From Firmicutes bacterium UBA1535 (GTDB lineage: Bacteria > Bacillota > Clostridia > Tissierellales > Sedimentibacteraceae): 13,733 nucleotides of DNA. The notes under the pieces are model-generated. The model searched no databases. It saw nothing but the letters and a program-made list of their open reading frames with translations, and had not been told where the DNA came from. Below, piece by piece: positions 1-5,940 of this stretch (the stretch's first letter is position 1; each line of letters opens with the position of its first letter). Where the stretch lies: NCBI GenBank assembly GCA_002323775.1, contig DCPV01000102.1:1-13733 (forward strand), written 5' to 3'. A program made the translations under genes and the position numbers.

Positions 1-368
1 CCATCAACTTCTGTATAATCTTTAATATCCTCTGCCTTTAATGGAAAGTAATACTCCTTATCATTGTCGATAATACTAAATCCAGACATTACATCAATAT
101 CAACACCATCGACATTGAACTTCCAAAAACATTTTGACCTGCATTTAAAATTTGGACTGGATGTCTGCATATTTCCTAAAGATAATAAAATATCTTTTAA
201 AACCTCTGCATCTTCTTCAGCAACCATTATATCTATATCATTAAATTCAGACACAATTCCTTTAAAATACAATAACATAGAAGCTCCTACAGCCCATGTA
301 GCATCTTTACTGTTTAATTTCTTTGCAATCTTCGAAAGTACATTTAGCTTGATTTCTATATTTTCCAC
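1..368 (-). CDS. Nucleotidyltransferase-fold protein, 3' end cut by window edge
   Basis: The reading frame starts at GTG (368), about 7 nt after an AAGGA ribosome-binding site, and runs off the left edge, so only about 122 residues are visible. Residues 25-50 read WAVGASMLLYF followed by an NDIDIMV segment. This resembles the nucleotidyltransferase signature of a Gly-Ala/Ser turn followed by paired aspartates on a beta strand. A later VDIDVM segment near residue 97 could supply the third acidic residue. Families with this fold include aminoglycoside nucleotidyltransferases, MNT-type antitoxins and AbiEii-like toxins; the visible part does not decide among them. An upstream ATG at about 405 is followed by a stop after seven codons, so the GTG is preferred. 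It is transcribed in the same direction as its neighbours but is separated from the acetyltransferase gene upstream by 335 bp containing a parS site. Confidence 0.72.
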   Translation of the reverse strand, partial: MENIEIKLNVLSKIAKKLNSKDATWAVGASMLLYFKGIVSEFNDIDIMVAEEDAEVLKDILLSLGNMQTSSPNFKCRSKCFWKFNVDGVDIDVMSGFSIIDNDKEYYFPLKAEDIKDYTEVD

Positions 369-703
369 TTTATTTTCCTTATCTATATTATTTTTTTAAA
401 TGTCATAGCTATTTATTAATTTCTGTATTTCCATAACTTCTACAAAACTAAGAATGATTTCTTGCATATGATTGTTTATTTACTAACAATATCTTTAATA
501 TTATTATATAAATTTTTTCAATTTCAAAAATTCTATATACCACAACTATATATTGAAAATTGTTTTATCAATTAATAATTTTCAATTGCTTATTTTATAT
601 TTTTATTATAATCTAACATAAAATAAATGTTAGCATACCAATCTTTGTTATTATTGTTTCACGTGAAACAATAATTTTATATGAAGTAAAAAACCACAGC
701 AAA
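369..703. other. 335-bp non-coding gap with parS and AT-rich inverted repeats
   Basis: No convincing gene is present on either strand. The gap contains the parS at 655-670, a perfect 10-bp inverted repeat (552-561 with 577-586, arms ATTGAAAATT/AATTTTCAAT) and a perfect 7-bp inverted repeat (613-619 with 627-633, CTAACAT/ATGTTAG). A TATAAT hexamer on the minus strand at 508-503 could be the -10 box of the nucleotidyltransferase-fold gene, but no good -35 box stands at the right distance. If it is used, the leader would be over 120 nt long. Neither inverted repeat is followed by a convincing U-tract on the minus strand. Confidence 0.6.
655..670. promoter_or_regulatory. parS: parS site 1 (ParB/Spo0J binding site)
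   Basis: The sequence TGTTTCACGTGAAACA is a perfect palindrome and matches the Bacillus-type parS consensus. ParB nucleates here, spreads, and loads SMC for chromosome segregation. The symmetry extends to 26 bp (650-675), longer than at the other copies in the window. It lies in the gap downstream of the GNAT gene at 704-1213. ParB itself is not encoded in the window. Confidence 0.95.
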
Positions 704-1213
704 TTATAATTCTATCCAATATCTTCTTGATAATCTATCAACACCATCTATTGTGTTTATAATTTTATCTTGCAGTATTCCACCATTTTTTTCTATAACT
801 CGTGCCGAACCAAAATTGTTATCATTGCAGGTAATTAAAACTTTATTAAGTCCTAAAACATCTTTAGCGTAAACCAAAGCTTTTGACAGCATTATTGTAC
901 CGATACCCTTATTCCAGTATGAGTATCTAATACCATATCCTATATTCCCCCCAAATCTTAACAACGAATCGGTCAAGCTATGTCTAATAGATATTTCCCC
1001 TATAAACTCATCCTTGTCTACCAACCAAAAATATGTTGCTTTAACGTAGCCCTCTGGCAAATTTCTGCCAGTTCTATAGTCTTCCATTTTTTCGAATATA
1101 TCATATTTTGATATATCAAAAAAGTCGTACGTATCAATATTATTTTGTTCATATTCTTCAATCGCATCAATATATGATTGATAATACTTTTCGCTTGGTG
1201 TAACTAATTCCAT
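704..1213 (-). CDS. GNAT-family N-acetyltransferase
   Basis: This 169-residue protein has the GNAT fold expected to transfer an acetyl group from acetyl-CoA to an amine. The core is at residues 69-145: strand EFIGEISIRH, then the acetyl-CoA pyrophosphate-binding segment IGYGIRYSYWNKGIGTIML (91-109) with the R/K-x-x-G-x-G-like turn, and motif B at CNDNNFGSARVIEKNGG (129-145). The long form with an N-terminal helical part resembles the COG3981 group of predicted acetyltransferases; the substrate cannot be read from sequence. The ATG is preceded by AGGAG at 8 nt. It begins only 19 nt after the stop of the methyltransferase gene and is probably the last gene of a three-gene transcript (PhnO-like, methyltransferase, GNAT). 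Confidence 0.88.
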   Translation of the reverse strand: MELVTPSEKYYQSYIDAIEEYEQNNIDTYDFFDISKYDIFEKMEDYRTGRNLPEGYVKATYFWLVDKDEFIGEISIRHSLTDSLLRFGGNIGYGIRYSYWNKGIGTIMLSKALVYAKDVLGLNKVLITCNDNNFGSARVIEKNGGILQDKIINTIDGVDRLSRRYWIEL

Positions 1214-1232
1214 ATGTTTTTCTCCTATATCG

Positions 1233-1949
1233 TTATGATTTTTTAATTATAAGATGATTATAAAATGAAATTTTTATGAAATCATCTATCTCAGATACTG
1301 CAAGCTCAGCTTCTAGCATTTTATTTTGCCAAGATAACTCATACTTAATATCATTATTTTGCTGCAAAGCCCAAAATGTACGTATCCCATAAGTTTTGTC
1401 AATGATAAATCCATCTTTCCATTTTAAAACATCCAAATTATCATAATAATTGACTTTGCCAAAGCTTTGTGCGATACTATCACCACCATTTAGTATTGAA
1501 AGAGCATCATCTACATTGTTTTCAAAAACTACCTTTTGCATTATCTTTCCATTGTAGTTATGTTTTATAATAGATATAAAACCCTCATCTTTTAATATTC
1601 GATGAAATTCATTAATTATATCAATACGTTCTAAGGCATATTCTAAAACATTGTGACAGATAATTACATCAAAGCTCTTGCTGTCCAATTCTCTTAGCTT
1701 ATCAATTCCACCTGTTATTTGTAGGTATTTATTATCTTGCAGCCTATTTTCTATCATTTCAATGTTTGGCTCTATACCAATGACCTCATTATCCTTGGCT
1801 AAGCTATTGGATAGTATTCCAAATCCATTTCCAAAATCTAATACTCTTAAACCTTTTATATTGTTTAATTGATTTTCAACAATTTTGTAAAATATTTTGC
1901 TCCAAGGCTTATCCAAACACTCGTAATACGATTTTACCTGTTCATTCAT
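1233..1949 (-). CDS. Class I SAM-dependent methyltransferase
   Basis: A 238-residue protein with a Rossmann-type methyltransferase core. Motif I is VLDFGNGFGILS (36-47), followed by the acidic end of strand beta-2 in VIGIEPN (56-62), and motif IV in FDVIICHNVLEY (93-104). The C-terminal third (about 120-238) is probably a substrate-specificity region. The target is unknown; small molecules and tRNA are both possible. The open frame continues upstream to a GTG at 1958, but that codon lies inside the GAGGTG ribosome-binding site, which is correctly spaced (6 nt) for the ATG at 1949. The gene sits 36 nt downstream of the PhnO-like gene and 19 nt upstream of the GNAT gene, so the three are likely co-transcribed. 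Confidence 0.88.
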   Translation of the reverse strand: MNEQVKSYYECLDKPWSKIFYKIVENQLNNIKGLRVLDFGNGFGILSNSLAKDNEVIGIEPNIEMIENRLQDNKYLQITGGIDKLRELDSKSFDVIICHNVLEYALERIDIINEFHRILKDEGFISIIKHNYNGKIMQKVVFENNVDDALSILNGGDSIAQSFGKVNYYDNLDVLKWKDGFIIDKTYGIRTFWALQQNNDIKYELSWQNKMLEAELAVSEIDDFIKISFYNHLIIKKS

Positions 1950-1985
1950 AATCAGCACCTCAAATTTAATCCTCTATAGTTAAAG

Positions 1986-2417
1986 CTATAATCTCAAGCT
2001 TAAAGTAAATTTATAATGACTATTTTTCATGTTTTGCTTTAAGTAAAATTCGTGGCTCTTTTCACGAATTTGATTACAGCATACTTCCAACAAAACACAT
2101 TCATTTTCAGTTGCTATTTCTTTAAGTCGATTGAAAAGCATTTGACCAACACCTTGTCCCTGATAATTTTTACTGACAACAATCTCTTGTATCTCAGCAA
2201 CCTTACTCACATGATGCAATAATCCCTGTATATGCAAACTTGCAAATCCTATGACATTTTGATTATCTATAGCTAAGAGGTAGTGAATGTCAGGACTAAT
2301 AACATTCTTTCTAAAAATTTCTTCAAAAGATGCCTTATCTAATTCGGTATGCTCAAGTTCACATAACAGATAATATATATCTTGGCTATTTTCCATTGCA
2401 GCATTTATACAGTGCAT
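1986..2417 (-). CDS. PhnO-like aminoalkylphosphonate N-acetyltransferase family protein
   Basis: This 143-residue GNAT protein resembles E. coli PhnO along its length: an N-terminal LLCELEHTELD segment (17-27), then SLHIQGLLHHV (60-70), then AEIQEIVV (74-81) followed by the acetyl-CoA loop YQGQGVG (85-91), and a C-terminal SHEFYLKQNMKNSHYKFT (121-138). PhnO acetylates aminoalkylphosphonates with acetyl-CoA; the same fold group also includes acetyltransferases for other small amines. No phn genes (C-P lyase, phosphonate transporter) are present nearby, so a role in phosphonate use is not supported by context. The ATG follows GGAGG at 8 nt. It appears to head the unit that continues into the methyltransferase and the second GNAT gene. 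Confidence 0.85.
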   Translation of the reverse strand: MHCINAAMENSQDIYYLLCELEHTELDKASFEEIFRKNVISPDIHYLLAIDNQNVIGFASLHIQGLLHHVSKVAEIQEIVVSKNYQGQGVGQMLFNRLKEIATENECVLLEVCCNQIREKSHEFYLKQNMKNSHYKFTLSLRL

Positions 2418-2537
2418 ATTTACTTCCTCCGCTTTATTACTAACACCTTTAATTCTTGTACTACTTTTAGTTTAAGAAAATAAAAATTATATGTCTCCTG
2501 ATGTATTCCGTATCTCAGCTCACCAACAGAATTTAAT

Positions 2538-3008
2538 TTACATACCTATCAATCCAAACTCTAATTTAAGTGCTTCATATCTTTGTTTTTCATGCTCTGC
2601 AACATCAAATAAAGGATTATATAAGCAATGCTGTAAAACATCAGCATCAACTAATACTTCGTCAAAACTAGAATGTTTACTACCTTTGTTGCTATGATTA
2701 TATATTGCATTGCAAATAATTTTGATTTCATCATCAGAAAAAATTTGTAGTGAGGACAAAATTTCGTTAGACATAACAGCTCCTTTATGCGCATGGTCTT
2801 TTGTGTCCATAGTTGAATACGAATAAATGTCGTGGAGCATACCGGCTATCGCTGCCAATTCAACATTTTCTTTTCTTTTTAAAGCAATCATTACACAGGC
2901 TTGTGAAACGCCATATAAATGTAAATAAGCACATCTGCGTTCAATCACATCTGACATATGTAACAATACATTGTCAACATAATCTCTGACTTTTTCAATT
3001 CTATTCAT
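2538..3008 (-). CDS. HD-domain phosphohydrolase (short, 156 aa)
   Basis: The sequence carries the ordered metal ligands of the HD superfamily: His30 in AYLHLYGV, the His59-Asp60 pair in GMLHDIYSY, histidines in DHAHKGA (72 and 74), His105 in YNHSNK, and the distal Asp in VDADVLQH (121-123). HD proteins bind one or two divalent metals and hydrolyse phosphate esters or nucleotides in the cytoplasm; the substrate is not evident. The pattern VELAAIAGMLHDI is typical of stand-alone HD proteins of the COG1418 type. The ATG is preceded by GGAG at 7 nt. It has its own 123-bp upstream gap and a possible promoter, so it is probably a single-gene unit. A second, distinct HD protein is encoded at 4086-4673. 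Confidence 0.87.
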   Translation of the reverse strand: MNRIEKVRDYVDNVLLHMSDVIERRCAYLHLYGVSQACVMIALKRKENVELAAIAGMLHDIYSYSTMDTKDHAHKGAVMSNEILSSLQIFSDDEIKIICNAIYNHSNKGSKHSSFDEVLVDADVLQHCLYNPLFDVAEHEKQRYEALKLEFGLIGM

Positions 3009-3034
3009 CTATTTACTCCTCACATCAATTATAA

Positions 3035-3063
3035 AATTTAATATATTTTACTATATATATCAA
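3035..3063 (-). promoter_or_regulatory. Candidate promoter for the short HD-domain gene
   Basis: On the minus strand, a TTGATA -35 box (3063-3058) is 17 nt from a TAAATT -10 box (3040-3035), about 25 nt upstream of the start codon at 3008. An overlapping alternative, TTGTAC with a 17-nt spacer and TAAAAT, exists slightly upstream. The region is so AT-rich that chance matches are likely. Confidence 0.35.
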
Positions 3064-3097
3064 ACCTGTACAATATCTATTTTTAAAATTAAGCTTA

Positions 3098-3125
3098 ATA
3101 ATAACCCATAATAAATCGTTATTAT
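3098..3125. terminator. AT-rich inverted repeat, possible weak terminator
   Basis: The perfect 8-bp inverted repeat ATAATAAC/GTTATTAT with a 12-nt loop begins 7 bp below the stop of the 109-residue protein gene (3132). There is little GC in the stem and no clear U-tract after it on the minus strand, so termination is only a possibility. Confidence 0.25.
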
Positions 3126-3131
3126 ATCAAT

Positions 3132-3461
3132 TTATATTCCCAAAATTGTTATCGTGTCTATAGTGCTAAAGGCTAAATTTATCCATAAATCTATTTCGTC
3201 AATAACGTCCTTGACTGCACCGCCAATTACTTCGCTTTTAAGCCTAATCCGTTTCCATTTTTCTTTATCTATCTCTGTAATTCCATAATAATCGAATTCA
3301 GGCAGTGCTTTAGAAAAAAACTCATATAAACTTAAATCATCAAAAATATCAGCGTCTAAGCATAATGAGTCTGAAAGCCAATGTTTATCATTAAAGCTAC
3401 CCTTTTGAAATTCAAAATAGCATGTACCTTTTCTTTGAATGTTTGTACAACAATATTTCAT
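3132..3461 (-). CDS. Conserved-looking hypothetical protein (109 aa), function unknown
   Basis: I do not recognise a characterised family. The protein is soluble-looking and acidic in its middle, with an N-terminal MKYCCTNIQRKGTCYFEF segment (two adjacent cysteines plus a third at about position 14), aromatic residues in the centre (EFDYYGI), then IDKEKWKRI. Its C-terminal half is probably helical (AVKDVIDEIDLWINLAF), ending in a hydrophobic tail. No signal peptide or membrane helix stands out. The open frame can be extended two codons to a TTG at 3467, but GAGG is spaced 9 nt from the ATG at 3461 and only 3 nt from the TTG, so the ATG is chosen. A parS site lies about 30 bp upstream, between this gene and the SUKH gene. 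Confidence 0.65.
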   Translation of the reverse strand: MKYCCTNIQRKGTCYFEFQKGSFNDKHWLSDSLCLDADIFDDLSLYEFFSKALPEFDYYGITEIDKEKWKRIRLKSEVIGGAVKDVIDEIDLWINLAFSTIDTITILGI

Positions 3462-3492
3462 TTTCAATAACCTCAGCTATTATTTTTATTAA

Positions 3493-3508
3493 TGTTTCAC
3501 GTGAAACA
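3493..3508. promoter_or_regulatory. parS: parS site 2 (ParB/Spo0J binding site)
   Basis: A perfect TGTTTCACGTGAAACA palindrome, with symmetry extended to 20 bp (3491-3510). It lies between the SUKH gene and the 109-residue hypothetical, 32 bp from the latter's start codon. ParB bound here would sit over that gene's likely promoter region. Confidence 0.95.
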
Positions 3509-3544
3509 TTTTATTTAATATTATTGTTATCCGTTAATTTTCTG

Positions 3545-3571
3545 CTAATAATATCAAATTAATATTATTAG
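3545..3571 (-). terminator. AT-rich hairpin below the SUKH gene
   Basis: The perfect 10-bp inverted repeat CTAATAATAT/ATATTATTAG with a 7-nt loop begins 31 bp below the stop codon of the SUKH gene. The stem has two GC pairs at most and the minus strand lacks a following U-run, so this is at best a weak terminator. Confidence 0.3.
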
Positions 3572-3601
3572 TTTATTTATAAAGATATTTTATCTGTTAT
3601 A

Positions 3602-4021
3602 CTATATTTCATCATTGTAGTACTTTTTTATCGTGTCTTCCAAACTACTTGCTTTCCATATACGATTATCGTATTCGTGTTCCCACATAAATACATTATT
3701 ATCTCTTACACCATGCTCTCTTGTAATAGGATATCCATAGTAATCTCCACAACCATTACCTCCAAAAAATAGTAAACAGTCAAGGGACATAAAGCAATCA
3801 AGCTTTCTCACAGATAAATTTGTTTCAATAATTTGTTCTGTAGAAAAGATGAGCGAATTATCACCGTTAAATTTTAGGAGTAATTCTTTTAAATCAACAG
3901 GCAGTTTATTATCAAGTGCTTTTTCAACATCAAGAATTTGTTTTTCAGTGGCTGGGTTATTTAGCTTGATGTAATCATACTTATTTGTCAATTCTTTATA
4001 TAACACATTCCAATCACTCAT
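3602..4021 (-). CDS. SMI1/KNR4 (SUKH) family protein
   Basis: A 139-residue protein with the SUKH fold pattern: an early NPATEKQILDVEKAL helix (22-36), the signature LPVDLKELLLKFNGDN (40-55), a central LLFFGGNGCGDYYGYPI segment (83-99), then NNVFMWEHEYDNRIWKASSLEDTIKKYY to the end. In bacteria SUKH proteins are best known as immunity proteins against polymorphic or contact-dependent nuclease toxins, and they often persist as orphan genes. No toxin gene is visible here. The ATG is preceded by AAGGAG at 8 nt. The gene starts 64 bp below the second HD-domain gene and may be transcribed with it. Confidence 0.88.
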   Translation of the reverse strand: MSDWNVLYKELTNKYDYIKLNNPATEKQILDVEKALDNKLPVDLKELLLKFNGDNSLIFSTEQIIETNLSVRKLDCFMSLDCLLFFGGNGCGDYYGYPITREHGVRDNNVFMWEHEYDNRIWKASSLEDTIKKYYNDEI

Positions 4022-4085
4022 ATAAGCATCTCCTTATATTAAAGTATAAGATTTAATTTATTTTATCTATTATAATAAATTATTT

Positions 4086-4673
4086 TTATAATCCCCACAG
4101 TTCTTTATTATCTGAAATAATAACATAAATATTTTCTTTTGAAAGTTTTTCAAAATATGATTTAAGTTCTAAGTTTGCAATTCGTTTATTTTCAGGATAA
4201 TTGCCATATCTTTTTTTGACATCATCCATTCTGTCATTCATGTTCATTATTTCTACTCCGCATAAACAGTCACATAGCTGAATAAGTTTATCGTAATCAT
4301 CAAATTTTATTGTTTCTAACTTTTCTTTAAATTCATTAAAATCTAATTTACTAACATCAATATTCCCTATATATTCGTCAATACATTGAGTGCTAAACGA
4401 ATGTGTTAAACATATACGAGCAACCTCATCATATTCTAAACTTGACATATATCTATATCCGTCAACAATATGACCAAAATGAGATGTACCAAATCTACGA
4501 CCTATATCGTGTAATAATCCTAAAACATATGCCTTATCATAATCTAACCAACATGCCCCGGCTATTTTTTCAGCACATTCTGCAACTAAAAACGAATGTC
4601 TTACCCAAGGACCAGGATTTAATTTTTCAGAATCAGTAATAATTTCTATTGCCTTACTTCTTGTCGGAAACAA
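4086..4673 (-). CDS. HD-domain phosphohydrolase (195 aa), TTG start
   Basis: The HD motif set is complete: His26 in PWVRHSFLVAECA, the His55-Asp56 pair in LGLLHDIGRR, His68 in FGHIVDGY, His91 in LTHSF, and Asp135 in LIQLCDCLCG. The G/S-x-V-x-H-S layout and PTR start resemble the stand-alone HDIG-type proteins common in clostridia, probably metal-dependent phosphohydrolases of unknown substrate. The open frame extends to a GTG at 4682, but the GGAGGA ribosome-binding site abuts that codon with no spacer. It is spaced 8-10 nt from the TTG at 4673, which gives MFPTR, so the TTG is chosen. It is separated by 101 bp from the GNAT gene upstream and 64 bp from the SUKH gene downstream. Confidence 0.86.
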   Translation of the reverse strand: MFPTRSKAIEIITDSEKLNPGPWVRHSFLVAECAEKIAGACWLDYDKAYVLGLLHDIGRRFGTSHFGHIVDGYRYMSSLEYDEVARICLTHSFSTQCIDEYIGNIDVSKLDFNEFKEKLETIKFDDYDKLIQLCDCLCGVEIMNMNDRMDDVKKRYGNYPENKRIANLELKSYFEKLSKENIYVIISDNKELWGL

Positions 4674-4774
4674 TATTTTCACTCCTCCAGCTAATATAAG
4701 TACTTCCTCAATTTTTCAATTTTATTTATCCATTCACTCTTGATGTTCAAAAGCTTATTTAAGTCATATACTCA

Positions 4775-5179
4775 TCATAATTCCTTAGTAAAAATTATTT
4801 CCAAAGCTTCACCTTTAAGCAACAATGAACCTGAATCTACATAGTTTAATTTGCGATAAAAATGCTGTGCATTTTCATTAGAAAGAGTAGAGGTCATTAC
4901 AAGCTTGTAATTATTTTCTTTCATTAATTTTTCCCAGAACATCACAAGTTTTTTGCCATATCCCATATTTCTATAATCATCAATTAGATATAGCATGTTC
5001 ATAAACGGAGTGTTGTCCCAAAACAAATTCCATCTCAGCCATCCAATAAATTTATTATCATATTCAGCAACAATTACCCTGCCTAATGAAATGCTTGAAT
5101 ACAGCTCATTTTCAGCTATATGCTTATCGTATTTTAAAATAAATTTTATATCCTCTTGTTCAGCAATCCTGATTTGCAT
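4775..5179 (-). CDS. GNAT-family N-acetyltransferase (134 aa)
   Basis: A compact single-domain GNAT protein beginning MQIRIAEQEDI, the usual N-terminal strand. Its core runs through VIVAEYDNKFIGWLRW (35-50), NMLYLIDDYRNMGYGKKLV (61-79) with the acetyl-CoA-binding R-x-x-G-x-G/K loop at 70-76, and the motif-B helix TLSNENAQHFYRKLNYVDSG (98-117). The acceptor substrate is unknown. The ATG has a GAGGG ribosome-binding site at 6 nt. It is a likely single-gene unit: 117 bp, including parS site 3, separate it from the HEAT-like gene upstream. Confidence 0.87.
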   Translation of the reverse strand: MQIRIAEQEDIKFILKYDKHIAENELYSSISLGRVIVAEYDNKFIGWLRWNLFWDNTPFMNMLYLIDDYRNMGYGKKLVMFWEKLMKENNYKLVMTSTLSNENAQHFYRKLNYVDSGSLLLKGEALEIIFTKEL

Positions 5180-5264
5180 ATCAATCCCTCACAAAATATA
5201 TGTTTCTTAATTTTCTTACATCAAGCTTCACAAAACAAACAAAATTACACTTCTTAGTGTCCAT

Positions 5265-5280
5265 TGTTTCACGTGAAACA
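5265..5280. promoter_or_regulatory. parS: parS site 3 (ParB/Spo0J binding site)
   Basis: A perfect TGTTTCACGTGAAACA palindrome whose symmetry stops exactly at the 16-bp core. It lies 17 bp below the stop codon of the HEAT-like gene and 86 bp above the start of the GNAT gene. Confidence 0.95.
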
Positions 5281-5296
5281 TTAAAGCCTTATATAT

Positions 5297-5824
5297 TTAT
5301 ATTCTCAGTTTAGAAGCTTTTTTTAATGCCTTTACATATTGATTTTTTACACCATTTTCTTCTTCACAATCACAAATCTCAGTTAATTTTTCAAACAATT
5401 CACTATTAGCATATTTAGGAATAACTATAATTTTAGAAAGAGCATAAGCACTGCTCCAACGAACTACGGTTCCTTCATCTTTAGTATTTAATAATAATTT
5501 CTCTATTGCCTCTCCTAAATCATCGGGAAACTTGTGAGAAATATTTCCTACTATTCTTGATGCCTCTCTTTTAATGCTGTTGCTTTCAGATAAAATATTT
5601 TCAACAGCCAAATTTAGCCACTCAATATCTGCTATCTGTGCATCAGAATTTGTCATTGCTTCCATGGCTTCAAAAATAACTGATGATTTTTTCTCTTTTG
5701 TTTCATTAAGCACAACCTTTAATTCTTTTATTGTAATACTTTTTTCCTCTAAGGCTTTAATAATAATTTCTCTTTTTTCAGTTGACTTCATAGATTTGTC
5801 ATTAAGTACGATTAATATGTCCAT
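5297..5824 (-). CDS. HEAT-repeat-like protein (175 aa)
   Basis: The protein is helical throughout, with no signal peptide or membrane segment. Two or three degenerate helical repeats are visible: SVIFEAMEAMTNSD around residues 48-61, SIKREASRIVGNISHKFPDDLGEAIEKLL around 82-110, and TVVRWSSAYALSKII around 118-132. The last two carry the HEAT pattern of a conserved R/D followed by A-x-x-A-L/I-x-x-I. Such alpha-solenoids usually bind proteins, but no partner is indicated. The ATG has AAGGGGTGG upstream at 6 nt, and a good sigma-A-type promoter lies 36 nt or more upstream, so the gene is probably transcribed on its own. The assignment rests on repeat pattern only. Confidence 0.72.
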   Translation of the reverse strand: MDILIVLNDKSMKSTEKREIIIKALEEKSITIKELKVVLNETKEKKSSVIFEAMEAMTNSDAQIADIEWLNLAVENILSESNSIKREASRIVGNISHKFPDDLGEAIEKLLLNTKDEGTVVRWSSAYALSKIIVIPKYANSELFEKLTEICDCEEENGVKNQYVKALKKASKLRI

Positions 5825-5859
5825 TTTATTCCACCCCTTCTAAGATATTAATTATCTTT

Positions 5860-5887
5860 ATTATAAAATATTCATAAATCATATCAA
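5860..5887 (-). promoter_or_regulatory. Probable sigma-A promoter of the HEAT-like gene
   Basis: On the minus strand a TTGATA -35 box (5887-5882) and a perfect TATAAT -10 box (5865-5860) are separated by 16 nt. The predicted transcript would start about 28 nt upstream of the ATG at 5824. An 8-bp inverted repeat, AAATCATA/TATGATTT (5876-5883 with 5893-5900), overlaps the -35 box. It could be an operator or a weak terminator of the preceding gene. Confidence 0.6.
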
Positions 5888-5940
5888 AGTTTTATGATTT
5901 CTTTTAATAAAATTCTACAACATTATTAGTAGACTTGACA

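Noticed and set aside
64..399. Plus-strand open frame of 111 codons
   Set aside because: It is the shadow of the minus-strand nucleotidyltransferase-fold gene, which has a ribosome-binding site and recognisable motifs. The plus-strand product is low-complexity Ser/Leu/Phe-rich.
650..675. 26-bp palindrome read as a terminator of the GNAT gene
   Set aside because: No U-tract follows on the minus strand and the core is an exact parS, which explains the symmetry.
1905..1920. DnaA-box-like TTATCCAAA (also TTATCCATA near 3179 and TTATCCATT near 4727)
   Set aside because: Each differs from the TTATNCACA consensus, most are in coding DNA, and they are not clustered. There is no evidence for an origin inside the window.
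5195..5224. Promoter-like TTGATG-18-TATATT upstream of the 134-residue GNAT gene
   Set aside because: The predicted transcription start would fall inside the ribosome-binding site, leaving no usable leader.
704..5824. Integron cassette array
   Set aside because: Same-orientation small genes suggested it, but the gaps share no attC-like repeat and no integrase gene is visible. The only repeated element is parS.
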